From assembly GCA_019237945.1 (NCBI GenBank), contig JAFAOG010000441.1:1-45163 (forward strand): a stretch of DNA of 45,163 nucleotides. Reading direction: 5' to 3'. Origin of the DNA: Deltaproteobacteria bacterium. Lineage in GTDB: Bacteria; Myxococcota_A; Polyangia; Haliangiales; Haliangiaceae. Below are positions 30,375-39,381 of the stretch, in pieces. The translations under genes were made by a program, and so were the position numbers. A model generated the notes under the pieces. It saw nothing but the letters and a program-made list of their open reading frames with translations. It did no database searches and was not told the DNA's origin. Within the stretch, counting starts at the first letter, position 1. Each line of letters begins with the position of its first letter.

Positions 30375-31310
30375 TCAGAATTCGCCGACGATCGCGATGC
30401 CAACCTGACCAGGCGCGGTCGTGGGCACCACCGGCACGTCGGGCGCGCGCCAGTAGAGCCACGCGCCCGCGAGCAGCGACGCGATGCCGAGCGCGCCGAC
30501 CGCGGTCGCGGTGTTGCCGTAGAGCTGCGCGCGATCGATCGCGCGAGCGCCCGCCGGATCGCAGACGTCGCGGCCGTCGACCTTCGGGCGCTCGCCGCAG
30601 TGCGGAAGGGCGGGGCCGGGGCCGTCGGGATCGTTGTACGCGCCGTCGCGCGTGTGCAGCGCCCATGCGCCGAGCCCGCCGGCCGATGCGAGCATGCCGG
30701 CGCCCGCGCCGAGTGCGATCTTGCCGTAGAGCCGGCGGCTGGACTGGGCGACCGGAGGCGCGGCGAGCGCGCGGACGAGCAGCGTGCGGCGATCGCGCAG
30801 GTTGACGTGGAGCTCGGCGTGCCACGGGAGCCGGTTCGGCGCGGTCACCGTGATCTCGTGCGCGCCCGGATCGAGCGGGATCTCGGTCGTCGTGATCGCG
30901 AGGACCGCGTTGTCGACGAGCAGCTTGGTGTCGGGCGCCGGCGGCGCGGCGAGCTTGATCGCGAGCACGGGAACGTCGGCGCGAAGCTGGCCGATGTGCT
31001 CGCGCGCCGCGTCGCGATGCTCGGTCATGTTCGCCTCGGTCGCGCGGTCGTACGCCTCCTGGAACAGCCGCAGCGCGGTCGCGACCTTGCCGGCGCGCTC
31101 GTTACACAGGCCGAGGTTGAGCAGCGTACCGACGGCTCGCGGATCCTTCGCGAGCGATGCCTCGAACTTCGCGCACGCCTCGTCCGCATGGCCATCGGCG
31201 AGCAGCGCGCGGCCCTCCTCGAATAGCCGCTCTGCTTCGGGCTTGTCGACCGGCTCCGCACCAGCCACTCGCGCGACCACGGCCGCTGCGATCAGCACTC
31301 TCCATTGCAC
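30375..31310 (-). CDS. Exported TPR/PEGA-like protein
   Basis: A 311-residue protein with a signal peptide (MQWRVLIAAAVVARVAGA) and TPR-like helices at about 25-105 ('AERLFEEGRALLADGHADEA', 'LLNLGLCNERAGKVATALRL'). A PEGA-like beta domain follows at about 115-165 ('IPLDPGAHEITVTAPNRLPW'). Two hydrophobic helices come after it (about 190-215 and 262-285). This layout is common in Myxococcota, usually without a known function. It may report on or scaffold envelope components. It starts divergently from the thrombospondin-repeat lipoprotein, with 30 bp between their starts. Confidence 0.8.
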   Translation of the reverse strand: MQWRVLIAAAVVARVAGAEPVDKPEAERLFEEGRALLADGHADEACAKFEASLAKDPRAVGTLLNLGLCNERAGKVATALRLFQEAYDRATEANMTEHRDAAREHIGQLRADVPVLAIKLAAPPAPDTKLLVDNAVLAITTTEIPLDPGAHEITVTAPNRLPWHAELHVNLRDRRTLLVRALAAPPVAQSSRRLYGKIALGAGAGMLASAGGLGAWALHTRDGAYNDPDGPGPALPHCGERPKVDGRDVCDPAGARAIDRAQLYGNTATAVGALGIASLLAGAWLYWRAPDVPVVPTTAPGQVGIAIVGEF

Positions 31311-31340
31311 CGAACCAGCGTATCACCGATGATCCAGGCG

Positions 31341-32270
31341 ATGCGGTTGTCGTTGCTCGCCGTGCTCGTCGTGCTCGCCGGCTGCAACTCGCTGCTCGGG
31401 ATCGAAGACGTCTCCGTCGAGAAGACCGTCGCGACCGACACCGATGGCGACGGCATTCCGGACTCGATCGACAACTGCCCGCTCGTCCCGAACCCCGACC
31501 AGGCCGACTCCGACGGCGATGGCATCGGCAACGCCTGCGATGCCTGCGGTACGGGCATCGATGCGGATCACGACGGCACCGACGACGGCTGCGATCCGTG
31601 TCTCAAGGGCCCGCAGGTCGACGAGGACGGCGACGGCATCTACGACGCCTGCGACGACTGCCCGGGCATTCCCGATCCCGCGCAAAGCGACAGCGATGGC
31701 GACACGATCGGCGACGCGTGCGATCTCGTCGACGGCGGCCTGCCGCAGCGCCGCATCGTGTTCGACGCGTTCGCGCCCCCGATCGGCCCGTGGGTGAACG
31801 TGTGGGACGTCGCGAACGGCGCCGTCACGCCGCCCGCCGCGCAGCTGCCGATGGCGCGGATGACGCTGACGACGGGCCAGGTGATGGGCAACGTCACCGG
31901 CGACTGGTACTTCCTCGCGAGCGTCACGCTTCCCGCGAGCGCGCCCGCCAACAGCTTCGTCGGCTTCGAGCTTCCGAGCGCGCAGGTCGTCAAGACGTTC
32001 CGCTGCGGCTTCGCGTTCAACGGCACGTGGACGCTGCAGCAGACGCTCGCGTTCGCCGGGCGCCCGGTCTCGGCCGGCACGCCGCTGCTCTTGCGCGCGA
32101 GCTACGTCGTGGCGGCGGGCGGCAACGAGACCGGCATCCGCTGCGAGGTCCTCGACGGCACGACGGCGCCGATCACGACCACCGATCCGCTGGCGGCACG
32201 CGACGTGCGGTTCTCGTTCTACGCCGACGTCGCGGCGCAGTTCGGCTTCGTCGACTTCGTCGGTCCGTGA
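31341..32270 (+). CDS. Lipoprotein with thrombospondin type 3 repeats
   Basis: A 309-residue lipoprotein (MRLSLLAVLVVLAGC, Cys15) with four calcium-binding thrombospondin type 3 repeats at about 30-135 ('DTDGDGIPDSIDNCP', 'DSDGDGIGNACD', 'DEDGDGIYDACDDCP', 'DSDGDTIGDACD'). The C-terminal half (about 145-309) looks like a beta-sandwich ('VFDAFAPPIGPWVNVWD', ending 'FSFYADVAAQFGFVDFVG') that may bind carbohydrate. ATG 31329 is also in frame. The specific ligand is unknown. It is likely exported to the outer membrane. Confidence 0.85.
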   Translation: MRLSLLAVLVVLAGCNSLLGIEDVSVEKTVATDTDGDGIPDSIDNCPLVPNPDQADSDGDGIGNACDACGTGIDADHDGTDDGCDPCLKGPQVDEDGDGIYDACDDCPGIPDPAQSDSDGDTIGDACDLVDGGLPQRRIVFDAFAPPIGPWVNVWDVANGAVTPPAAQLPMARMTLTTGQVMGNVTGDWYFLASVTLPASAPANSFVGFELPSAQVVKTFRCGFAFNGTWTLQQTLAFAGRPVSAGTPLLLRASYVVAAGGNETGIRCEVLDGTTAPITTTDPLAARDVRFSFYADVAAQFGFVDFVGP

Positions 32271-32273
32271 CGG

Positions 32274-32933
32274 CTACGGGCCGAGGCCGACCCATTCCTC
32301 GCCGTTCGTCCCGATCTCCTTCTTCCAGATCGGGACGCTTTCTTTGAGGCGATCGATCAGCGCGCGGCACGCCGTGAACGCCTCGGCGCGATGCGGGGCG
32401 GCCGCCGCGATCACGACCGCGACATCGCCGATCTCGAGCCGGCCGACGCGATGCTCGACGGCGAGCGCGCAGCCGGGCACCTCGCGCTCGATCTCGTCGC
32501 ACAGCCGCGTCATCTCCTTGATCGCCATCGGCGCGTACGCCTCGTACTCGAGGTGATCGATCGTCGCGCCGTGGCTGTGCAGGCGGACCATGCCGGTGAA
32601 CGTCGTGATGCCGCCCATGCCCGCGCCGCGGACCGCCGCGAGGCAGCGATCGAGCGAGAGCGGCTGATCGGTCAGCACGACGTGGCGGCTGCCGCCGGCG
32701 ACCGGTGGGATCAGCGCGAGCTCGTCGCGGTCGTCGAGCACGTGCGCCTCGTCGGCGAAGTCCTGGTTGACCGCGCAGCGGAACTTGCCGCGCAGCTGGG
32801 CGATCGCGGGCTCGCGCGCGGCGAGCGCGGTCAGCGCATCGGCGACGGTCGCGCCGGCGGGCAGCTCGAGCTCGTCGTGGTCGCGCCGCAGCCGCTCGCG
32901 GAACACCGCGAAGTAGAGGACCGTGATCCGCAC
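32274..32933 (-). CDS. MoaD-MoaE fusion, molybdopterin synthase
   Basis: A 219-residue fusion. Residues 1-81 are a MoaD-type ubiquitin-like sulfur carrier ('RITVLYFAVFRERL' to 'LALIPPVAGG', ending in Gly80-Gly81). Residues 82-219 are MoaE ('GITTFTGMVRLHSHGATIDH', 'VEHRVGRLEIGDVAVVIAAA', and catalytic Lys in 'LKESVPIWKKEIG'). MoaD must carry a C-terminal thiocarboxylate, so Gly81 inside a chain implies cleavage after the Gly-Gly; mycobacterial MoaX has the same organisation and is processed. GTG 32933 is chosen because upstream codons overlap the divergent Atl gene. No other molybdenum cofactor gene is nearby. Confidence 0.92.
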   Translation of the reverse strand: MRITVLYFAVFRERLRRDHDELELPAGATVADALTALAAREPAIAQLRGKFRCAVNQDFADEAHVLDDRDELALIPPVAGGSRHVVLTDQPLSLDRCLAAVRGAGMGGITTFTGMVRLHSHGATIDHLEYEAYAPMAIKEMTRLCDEIEREVPGCALAVEHRVGRLEIGDVAVVIAAAAPHRAEAFTACRALIDRLKESVPIWKKEIGTNGEEWVGLGP

Positions 32934-32958
32934 GCGCAAGTGGTAGCGTGACCGCTCG

Positions 32959-33414
32959 ATGCCGTCTACGGACCTGCAGAAGATGTACGCGCGCATCCAC
33001 GTCGTGATCCGCAAGATTCCGCGCGGGCACGTCGCGACGTACGGGCAGGTCGCCGAGCTCGCCGGCTTTCCGGGCGGTGCGCGCATCGCGGCGGCCGCGC
33101 TCAAGACGAGCACGCCCGAGCACCGGCTGCCGTGGCAGCGCGTGATCGGCAAGGCCGGCGGGCGGCGCGGCCGGATCGCGATTCACGACCCGGTCGGCGC
33201 GGCCGTCCAGCGCCAGCTGCTCGAGGACGAGGGCGTCGCGGTCGGGGACCGCGGCCTCGTCGCGCTCGACGTCTACGGGTGGCTGCCCGCCGCCGCGAAC
33301 GGCCGCAGGCAACCGGCGCGGCGCCCGGCTAGAGGCGGATCAGGCCGCGGCGCATCGCTTCGACAACGGCCTCGGTCCGCGTCGACGCGCCGAGCTTCAT
33401 CATCACGCCGTTGA
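32959..33414 (+). CDS. Alkyltransferase-like (Atl) DNA repair protein
   Basis: A 151-residue protein whose first 110 residues are the DNA-binding domain of O6-alkylguanine transferases ('YARIHVVIRKIPRGHVATYG', 'AELAGFPGGARIAAAALKT'). The active-site Cys of the PCHR motif is replaced: the motif reads PWQR (Trp59). That marks an Atl protein, which binds alkylated guanine and flags it for nucleotide excision repair but cannot remove the alkyl group. The C-terminal 40 residues are Arg/Ser/Pro-rich, and 86 bp overlap the convergent regulator gene. This tail may be natural read-on or a sign that the real stop was lost. It is divergent from the MoaD-MoaE gene. Confidence 0.85.
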   Translation: MPSTDLQKMYARIHVVIRKIPRGHVATYGQVAELAGFPGGARIAAAALKTSTPEHRLPWQRVIGKAGGRRGRIAIHDPVGAAVQRQLLEDEGVAVGDRGLVALDVYGWLPAAANGRRQPARRPARGGSGRGASLRQRPRSASTRRASSSRR

Positions 33415-33958
33415 CGTGGAACTTCGCCGTGTGATCGCTGATGCCAAGGCGATCCGCGATCAGCTTGTTCGACAGGCCTTCGCTGAGCAGCTGCACGACC
33501 TGGCGCTCGCGCTCGGTGAGGTCACCGCGGCCCTTTCCGGGCGTGGGGCCCTTGGGGGCGTTCGGCACGAGCGACTCGGCGAGGTTCGCGTCCATGACGG
33601 TCAGGCCCGAGCGCACCGCCGTCAGTGCGGCGTGGATGCCGGGGCCGACCTGATCGCGGAGCACGACGCCGCGCGCACCGGCGGCGATGGCGGGAGCGAC
33701 GTGCGCTTGATCGCCGACGACAGCGACGGCGGGAACGGGCAGAGTACGGAGCTCGGCAAGGCGGGCGAGGGTCTTCTCGCCGTCGATGCCGGCATCCCAC
33801 AGCGCGACCTCGGCGTCGATCGTATCGACGACGCTGATCGAGCCAGCCTGTGCGAGCAGGCTCGATAGGCCAGCGCGCAGCAGCGGATCGTCGGTCAGCA
33901 GCGCGACCTTGATCGGCGCGGTGACCGGCGTGATCGAGAGTTGTGGATTTCGGGTCAT
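33329..33958 (-). CDS. LuxR/NarL-type response regulator with degenerate receiver
   Basis: A 209-residue regulator. The C-terminal helix-turn-helix is intact ('LTERERQVVQLLSEGLSNKL', 'ADRLGISDHTAKFHV'). The receiver (about 15-130) keeps the acidic pair ('LLTDDPLL') and a possible phospho-acceptor Asp55 ('ALWDAG'). The conserved Lys is replaced by Arg101 ('VVLRDQ') and the Thr/Ser region reads 'VVGD', so phosphorylation may be weak or absent. ATG 33958 has GGAG five bases upstream; longer starts are less likely. It is divergent from the HtrA-like/KirBac/kinase operon across 170 bp and may regulate it. It overlaps the Atl gene tail. Confidence 0.88.
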   Translation of the reverse strand: MTRNPQLSITPVTAPIKVALLTDDPLLRAGLSSLLAQAGSISVVDTIDAEVALWDAGIDGEKTLARLAELRTLPVPAVAVVGDQAHVAPAIAAGARGVVLRDQVGPGIHAALTAVRSGLTVMDANLAESLVPNAPKGPTPGKGRGDLTERERQVVQLLSEGLSNKLIADRLGISDHTAKFHVNGVMMKLGASTRTEAVVEAMRRGLIRL

Positions 33959-34128
33959 CGGATCTCCAGTGGGACCAACATGGTCACGCAGAACGTGCAG
34001 GTCAACCCTGCCCACCCGGCTAGGGAGATCGACGAGACCCGCCGGATATTCGCGAAAAACCCAACCGATCAGCGGATGTTCGGTCCTCCGCCAACGTCGC
34101 AGAGTCGTCTTGAAAGGGACTTTTGCAA
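33959..34128. promoter_or_regulatory. Divergent promoter region, regulator and protease operon
   Basis: 170 bp between the LuxR-type gene and the HtrA-like operon. The stretch 34045-34065 is comparatively A-rich. No confident promoter hexamers or operator dyads were identified. The regulator may bind here to control both directions. Confidence 0.35.
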
Positions 34129-34992
34129 ATGGCGCAACTCGACGTCTTTCACGCTCTCGATCAGGGACTCGCCGCCGCGGTGCAAGCCGTCGCGGGGTCC
34201 GTCCTCCACGTCTCGCGCGGCCATACCGGCGGCTCCGGAATCGCCTGGTCAGACGAGCTCGTGGTCACCTCCAACTTCCACACCCCCGACAGGACCAAGG
34301 TGGGCATCCCCACCGGCGATGGCAACCTCGATTTCCGCGACGCCGAGGTCATCGGCCGCGATCCCGGTACTGACGTCGCGCTCTTGCGCGTGGCCGGCGG
34401 CGGGCTCACGGCGGCCAAGCTCCGCGAAATCGACGGGCTCGCCATCGGCAACCTCGCGCTCGCGATCGGTCGTCCGGGCCGCACCGCGCGCGCCTCGCTG
34501 CGGGCCGTCGGCGTGCTCGGCCCCGAGGTCGAGACGCCCCACGGCGGCAAGCTCGACCGTTACGTCGAGAGCGACCGGCAGATTCCACGCGGGTTCGCGG
34601 GCGGACCGCTCGTCGATGTCGACGGCGCCGTGATCGGCATGAACACGCGCACGTTGCTGCGCGGCGCCGACATCGCCGTTCCCGTCGTCACGCTGCGCCG
34701 GATCGTCGCCGAGCTGCAGGCGCACGGCGGCATCCGCAAGGGTTACCTCGGCGTCGGCGCGTATCCGAGCGGGCAGGGCGCGCTCGTCGCGAGCGTCGAG
34801 GACGGCGGCCCGGCGGCGACCGCAGGCATCCTCGTCGGCGACGTGATCGCGGAGCTCGACGGCGAAGCGGTCAGCGGCCCCGACACCCTGCGCAGCGTGC
34901 TCGCGAGCCGTCCCGGCAAGCAGGTGAAGGTCGCGGTGATCCGCGCCGGCCAGCGCCAGGAGATCGAGGTCACGCTCGGAGCGCAGTCGTGA
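34129..34992 (+). CDS. HtrA-like pseudoprotease with PDZ domain
   Basis: A 287-residue S1C/HtrA-like protein without a signal peptide. The trypsin-like fold is recognisable: 'GGSGIAWSDELVVTSNF', His51 next to the normal His position, and Asp82 in 'DPGTDVALLRV'. The catalytic Ser motif GNSGGP is replaced by 'GFAGGPLVD' (Ala157), so hydrolysis is not expected. A PDZ domain follows (about 205-285: 'KGYLGVGAYPSGQGALVASV', 'AGILVGDVIAELDGEAVSGP'). Its last codons overlap the start of the next gene, an HtrA with an intact triad (GTGA at 34989-34992). It may be a regulatory or substrate-binding partner of that protease. No cleavable signal implies a cytoplasmic location. Confidence 0.88.
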   Translation: MAQLDVFHALDQGLAAAVQAVAGSVLHVSRGHTGGSGIAWSDELVVTSNFHTPDRTKVGIPTGDGNLDFRDAEVIGRDPGTDVALLRVAGGGLTAAKLREIDGLAIGNLALAIGRPGRTARASLRAVGVLGPEVETPHGGKLDRYVESDRQIPRGFAGGPLVDVDGAVIGMNTRTLLRGADIAVPVVTLRRIVAELQAHGGIRKGYLGVGAYPSGQGALVASVEDGGPAATAGILVGDVIAELDGEAVSGPDTLRSVLASRPGKQVKVAVIRAGQRQEIEVTLGAQS

Positions 34993-35963
34993 GTACAGCC
35001 TTGAGCCGCAATGCCGAAATAGAGCCGTTACGCGTGCCGAGCGATGACGACCTGCTCGATGCGTACTCGCACGCGGTGATCGGCGTTGTCGAGAAGTCGG
35101 GGGCGGCGGTCGTCTCGCTCGAGGTCGGCTCGCAGCGCGGCCCCGCCGGGGCGGGCTCGGGCTTTGTCGTCACGCCCGATGGCTACGTGATGACGAACAG
35201 CCACGTCGTTCACGGCGCGCGGCACATCAAGGTGCGGATGCCGTCGGGCGACATCGCCGAGGGCCAGGTGATGGGCGATGACCCGGCGACCGACCTCGCG
35301 CTCGTGCGCGCCGAGCTTCCGCCGGTGACGCCGCTGCCGGTCGACGGATCGCTCGCGCCGCGCGTCGGTCAGCTCGCGGTCGCGATCGGCAATCCGCTCG
35401 GCTTCGAGTCGACGGTGTCGACGGGCGTCGTGTCGGCGCTCGGCCGCTCGCTGCGCGGGCGCACGAACCGGCTGATCGACGGCGTCATCCAGCACACCGC
35501 GCCGCTCAACCCCGGCAACTCCGGCGGGCCGCTGCTCGATACGGCGGGCCGCGTGATCGGCGTCAACACGGCGATCATCGCGCGCTCGCAGAACCTCGGG
35601 TTCGCGGTCGCGGTCGAGACGGCGGCGTGGGTGCTCGGGCAGCTGCTGCAGCACGGTCGCGTGCGGCGCGCGTGGCTCGGCATTGGCGCGGCGCGGCGTC
35701 CGCTCGATCGACGTCTCGCCTATCACCACGGGCTCGGTGCGGCCGCGGTCGAGATCCAGGCGGTCGAGCCGGGCAGCCCGGCGGCGCGCGCGGGGCTCGT
35801 CGACGGCGATCTGCTCGTGAGATTTTCGGAGAAGCCGGTCGAGAGCGTCGACGAGCTGCACAAGATCCTGCGCGGCTGGCAGGCCGGCATGGCGGCGCGG
35901 ATGGTCGTGATCCGTCGAGGAACGCGGCTCGAACTCGACATCACGCCGGTCTGGGCGGCATAG
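34989..35963 (+). CDS. HtrA/DegP-like serine protease with PDZ domain, no signal peptide
   Basis: A 324-residue serine protease. The triad is intact: His72 in 'YVMTNSHVVHGARHIKV', Asp102 in 'DPATDLALVRAE', and Ser178 in 'LNPGNSGGPLLDTAGRVIG'. One PDZ domain occupies about 225-320 ('RRAWLGIGAARRPLDRRLAY', 'AGLVDGDLLVRFSEKPVES'). The N-terminus is charged with no hydrophobic segment, so it is predicted to stay in the cytoplasm, unlike DegP/DegS. GTG 34989 overlaps the upstream pseudoprotease stop, giving translational coupling. The KirBac gene follows 10 bp later. Confidence 0.93.
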   Translation: MSTALSRNAEIEPLRVPSDDDLLDAYSHAVIGVVEKSGAAVVSLEVGSQRGPAGAGSGFVVTPDGYVMTNSHVVHGARHIKVRMPSGDIAEGQVMGDDPATDLALVRAELPPVTPLPVDGSLAPRVGQLAVAIGNPLGFESTVSTGVVSALGRSLRGRTNRLIDGVIQHTAPLNPGNSGGPLLDTAGRVIGVNTAIIARSQNLGFAVAVETAAWVLGQLLQHGRVRRAWLGIGAARRPLDRRLAYHHGLGAAAVEIQAVEPGSPAARAGLVDGDLLVRFSEKPVESVDELHKILRGWQAGMAARMVVIRRGTRLELDITPVWAA

Positions 35964-35973
35964 TCCCCAGACG

Positions 35974-36843
35974 GTGGCCAGGCGCGACGTTCAGCCAATC
36001 ATGGATGCGCGCGGGCGGCCGTTCATGCAGCGGCGTGGAGCGCGGCGCGCCGGCCTCGGCCACGACGCGTATCACTTCCTGCGGACCGCATCGTGGACCG
36101 GCATCATGGCGATCTTCGCGGGCGGGTTCATGCTCGCGAACCTGCTCTTCGCGGTCGCGTACGACGCGAGCGGCGCGAACGTGATGAACGCCCACGGGTT
36201 CCTCGACTACCTGTGGTTCTCGGTCCAGACGATGGCGACGATCGGTTACGGCTATCTCGCGCCCGCCGATCACCTCGCGAATGCCATCGTCACGGTCGAG
36301 AGCTTCGTCGGCATCCTCTACGCCGCGCTGATCACGGGCCTGATCTTCGCGCGATTCTCGACGCCGCGCGCCCGCGTCGTGTTCAGCAAGGTGATGATCA
36401 TCGCCGAGCACGACGGCAAGAAGTCGCTGCAGTTCCGCATGGCGAACGAACGCGTGACCGCGATCCTCGAGGCGACGGTGCGCGCATACCTCGTGCGCGA
36501 GGAGAAGCTCGCGAACGGCGAGTCGATGCGGCGCATCCACGATCTCCACCTGCGCCGCGCGACGTCGCCCGTGTTCCAGCTGTCGTTCCTCGCGATCCAT
36601 CCGATCGACGAGAAGAGCCCGCTGTTCGGCGTCAACGCGCCCGGGCTCCGCGAGAGCGGCACGAACGTCATCGTGACGTTCACCGGCATCGATGACTCGC
36701 TCGCCGCGACCGTCCACACCCGCTACATGTGGACGTGGAACGACATTGTGTTCGACCACAAGTTCGTCGACATGTTGAAGGTGGAAGAGGACGGCACGCG
36801 CTACATCGATCTCGCGCCGATTCACGACACGGAGCCCGCGTGA
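35974..36843 (+). CDS. KirBac-type inward-rectifier potassium channel
   Basis: A 289-residue KirBac channel. It has an N-terminal slide helix, TM1 ('GIMAIFAGGFMLANLLFAVA'), a pore helix and selectivity filter 'TMATIGYGYL' (Thr89-Gly93), and TM2 ('VESFVGILYAALITGLIFAR'). A cytoplasmic immunoglobulin-like domain follows ('LQFRMANERVTAILEATVRA', 'VFQLSFLAIHPIDEKSPLFG'). Length and motif order match KirBac1/3 closely. GTG 35974 is chosen because it leaves a slide-helix leader like that of known KirBac; ATG 36001 is the alternative. It lies 10 bp after the HtrA gene and overlaps the hybrid kinase start (GTGA). Confidence 0.96.
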   Translation: MARRDVQPIMDARGRPFMQRRGARRAGLGHDAYHFLRTASWTGIMAIFAGGFMLANLLFAVAYDASGANVMNAHGFLDYLWFSVQTMATIGYGYLAPADHLANAIVTVESFVGILYAALITGLIFARFSTPRARVVFSKVMIIAEHDGKKSLQFRMANERVTAILEATVRAYLVREEKLANGESMRRIHDLHLRRATSPVFQLSFLAIHPIDEKSPLFGVNAPGLRESGTNVIVTFTGIDDSLAATVHTRYMWTWNDIVFDHKFVDMLKVEEDGTRYIDLAPIHDTEPA

Positions 36844-39381
36844 TCGAGTACTCGCCATCGCTCCTCGATGCGCTGTTCGAGCAGACGAACCAGGCGGCGT
36901 TCGTGTTCGATCGCGACACGCTCGCGTTCCTGCTCGTGAACCGTGCCGCATGCGAGCTGTACGGCTGGTCGCGCGAGGAGATGCTCGCGATGACGTTGCG
37001 AGACATCCGGCCCGAGGAGGACATCAAGCGCCTCGAGCATGTCGTCGCGGACAAGCGCGATGTCGCCGGCAACTTCACGCGGATCTCGCGCCATCGGTCG
37101 CGCGGCGGGCGCGTGTTCGACGTCGCGGTCGATATCCGGCGCGTCAAGCACGAGGGCCGCGACGCGTCGCTCGCGCTGATCACCGATGTCGGCACCGTCT
37201 CCGAAGCGGAGCGGCGCGCGCGTCTGCTCGTCGAGATGGCGGGCGACGGACTATCGGTGACGGCGGAAGACGGCCACATCATCTACATGAATCCGGCGGG
37301 CGAGCGCATGCTCGGCTATCTGCCCGGCGAGCTGGTCGGCCACGACGGCCGCGCGCTCGGCCATCCCGATGACCTCGCGGCGATGGGTGCCGCGCTGCAG
37401 CGCGACCCGCTCACGACGAGGATCTCGCGCACGTTGCGCAAGGACGGGACGTGGATCTCGCTCGAGGTCACGACGACCGACCTCCGCCTCGATCCCGCGA
37501 TCCGCGGCTACATCAGCTCGTTTCGCGACATCACCCAGCGCGTGGAGACCGAGCGCGCACTGCGCGAGACGACCAAGCGGCTCACGTATCTGCTGTCGGC
37601 GACCTCCGCCGTCACGTACACCGCGCGCGCGGCCGGCGACTTCGCGACGACCTACGTGAGCCCGAACGTCCGCGAGGTGCTCGGCTGGGACGCATCGGCG
37701 TTCCGCGAGGCCACGTTCTGGCGCGAGCGTGTTCACCCCGAGGACCGCGCGATCGTCGAGACCGGCCTCGCGCAGCTGTTCGAGCACGGCGAGCACGCGC
37801 TTCGCTACCGCTTCCAGCACGCGGACGGCAGCTATCGCTGGATCCTCGACGGCGCGCGCCTCCACGGCGACGGCAAAGGCGCCGAGATCGTCGGCTACGT
37901 CGTCGACATCACCGACCGCACGCGGGCCGAACACGCCCTCGCGCTATCGGAGGCGAGCTTCCGCAGCGTGATCGAGCTCGCGCCGACGATGACGCTCGTG
38001 CATCGCGGCGGCATCGTCGTCTACGCGAACCGCGCGCTCTCGGAGCGGCTGCACATCCCGCTCGACGAGATGGTCGGGATGAACGCGCTCGATCAGATCC
38101 ATCCCGACGACCGCCCCGCCATCGCGCAGCAGATCACGAACACCGCCGAGGGCCGCTCGACGAGCGTCGAGGCGCGCATGCTGTCGCGCGATGGCCAGGT
38201 CGTGATCGTGCGCTGCGTCGGCGTCCGCGTCGAGTTCGGCGGTGCGCCGGCGCACGTCGTGTTCATCACCGACCTGACGGCGGAGCGCGAGCTCTACGCG
38301 CGCATGGCGATCGCGGATCGCCTGGTGTCGCTCGGCACGCTCGCGGCGGGCGTCGCACACGAGATCAACAACCCGCTCGCGTTCGTCGTCGGCAACATCG
38401 AGCTGCTCGCGCGCGAGCTGCCGGCGATCGTCGCGGGCACGTCGCGGCTGCCGCTCGTCGAGGTCCAGGAGCTGCTCGCGGATGCGCGCGATGGAGCGCT
38501 GCGCGTCGGATCGATCGTCCGCGATCTGCGCGCGCTGTCGCGCAGTGACGATGCGCGGGCGAGCTCGGTCGATATCGTGCCGGTGCTGCAGTCGTGCCTC
38601 AAGATGATGCACACCGAGCTGCGCGGCCGAGCCCGCATCGTCGAGGATCTGCCGCAGGGGCTGCCGCCGGTGTGCGGCAATGGCTCGCGCCTGAGCCAGG
38701 TGATCCTCAACCTGCTCGTCAACGCGTCCCACGCGATTCCCGAGGGCGCGCCCGATGCCAACACGATCCGGATCGGCGCGCACTGCGACGGCACGTACGT
38801 CCACATCGACGTCGCGGATACCGGCGCGGGCATCCCGCAGGCGCTGCTCGGCCGCATCTTCGATCCGTTCTTCACGACGAAGCCGGTCGGGCAGGGGACC
38901 GGGCTCGGGCTCGCGATCAGCCACGAGATCGTGCGCTCGCTCGGCGGCCGCATCACCGTCGACAGCACGGTCGGCGAAGGCACGGTGTTTCACATCGCGC
39001 TGCCGGTCGCGCGTCCCGCCCCCGCGGTCACCGAGGCGGCGCGATCGCGGCTCGAGGCACGCGTGCTGCTCGTCGATGACGAGGTCGCGGTCGGCCGATC
39101 GATCGCGGCGCTGCTCGCGCCCGATATCGAGGTCGTCGCCGTCACCCGCGCGCGCGACGCGATCGACCGGATCCGCCGCGGCGAGCAGTTCGACACGATC
39201 CTGTGCGACCTCGCGATGCCCGAGCTGCCGGGCGACGAGCTCTACCGCGTGCTCGCGGAGACGTCGCCGGCGCACGCGCAGCGGATCGTGTTCATGAGCG
39301 GCGGCGCCCCCGGCGTGCGCCCCCCCGAGGGCCGGCCGCTGCTCGAGAAGCCGTTCACCGAGGAACAGCTGCGCGCCGCGA

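Noticed and set aside
32336..32347. Short match to the post-BMC repeat (gggacgctttct)
   Set aside because: It is 12 bp inside the MoaE coding sequence (the conserved 'KESVPIWKK' region read on the minus strand), so it is a chance match.
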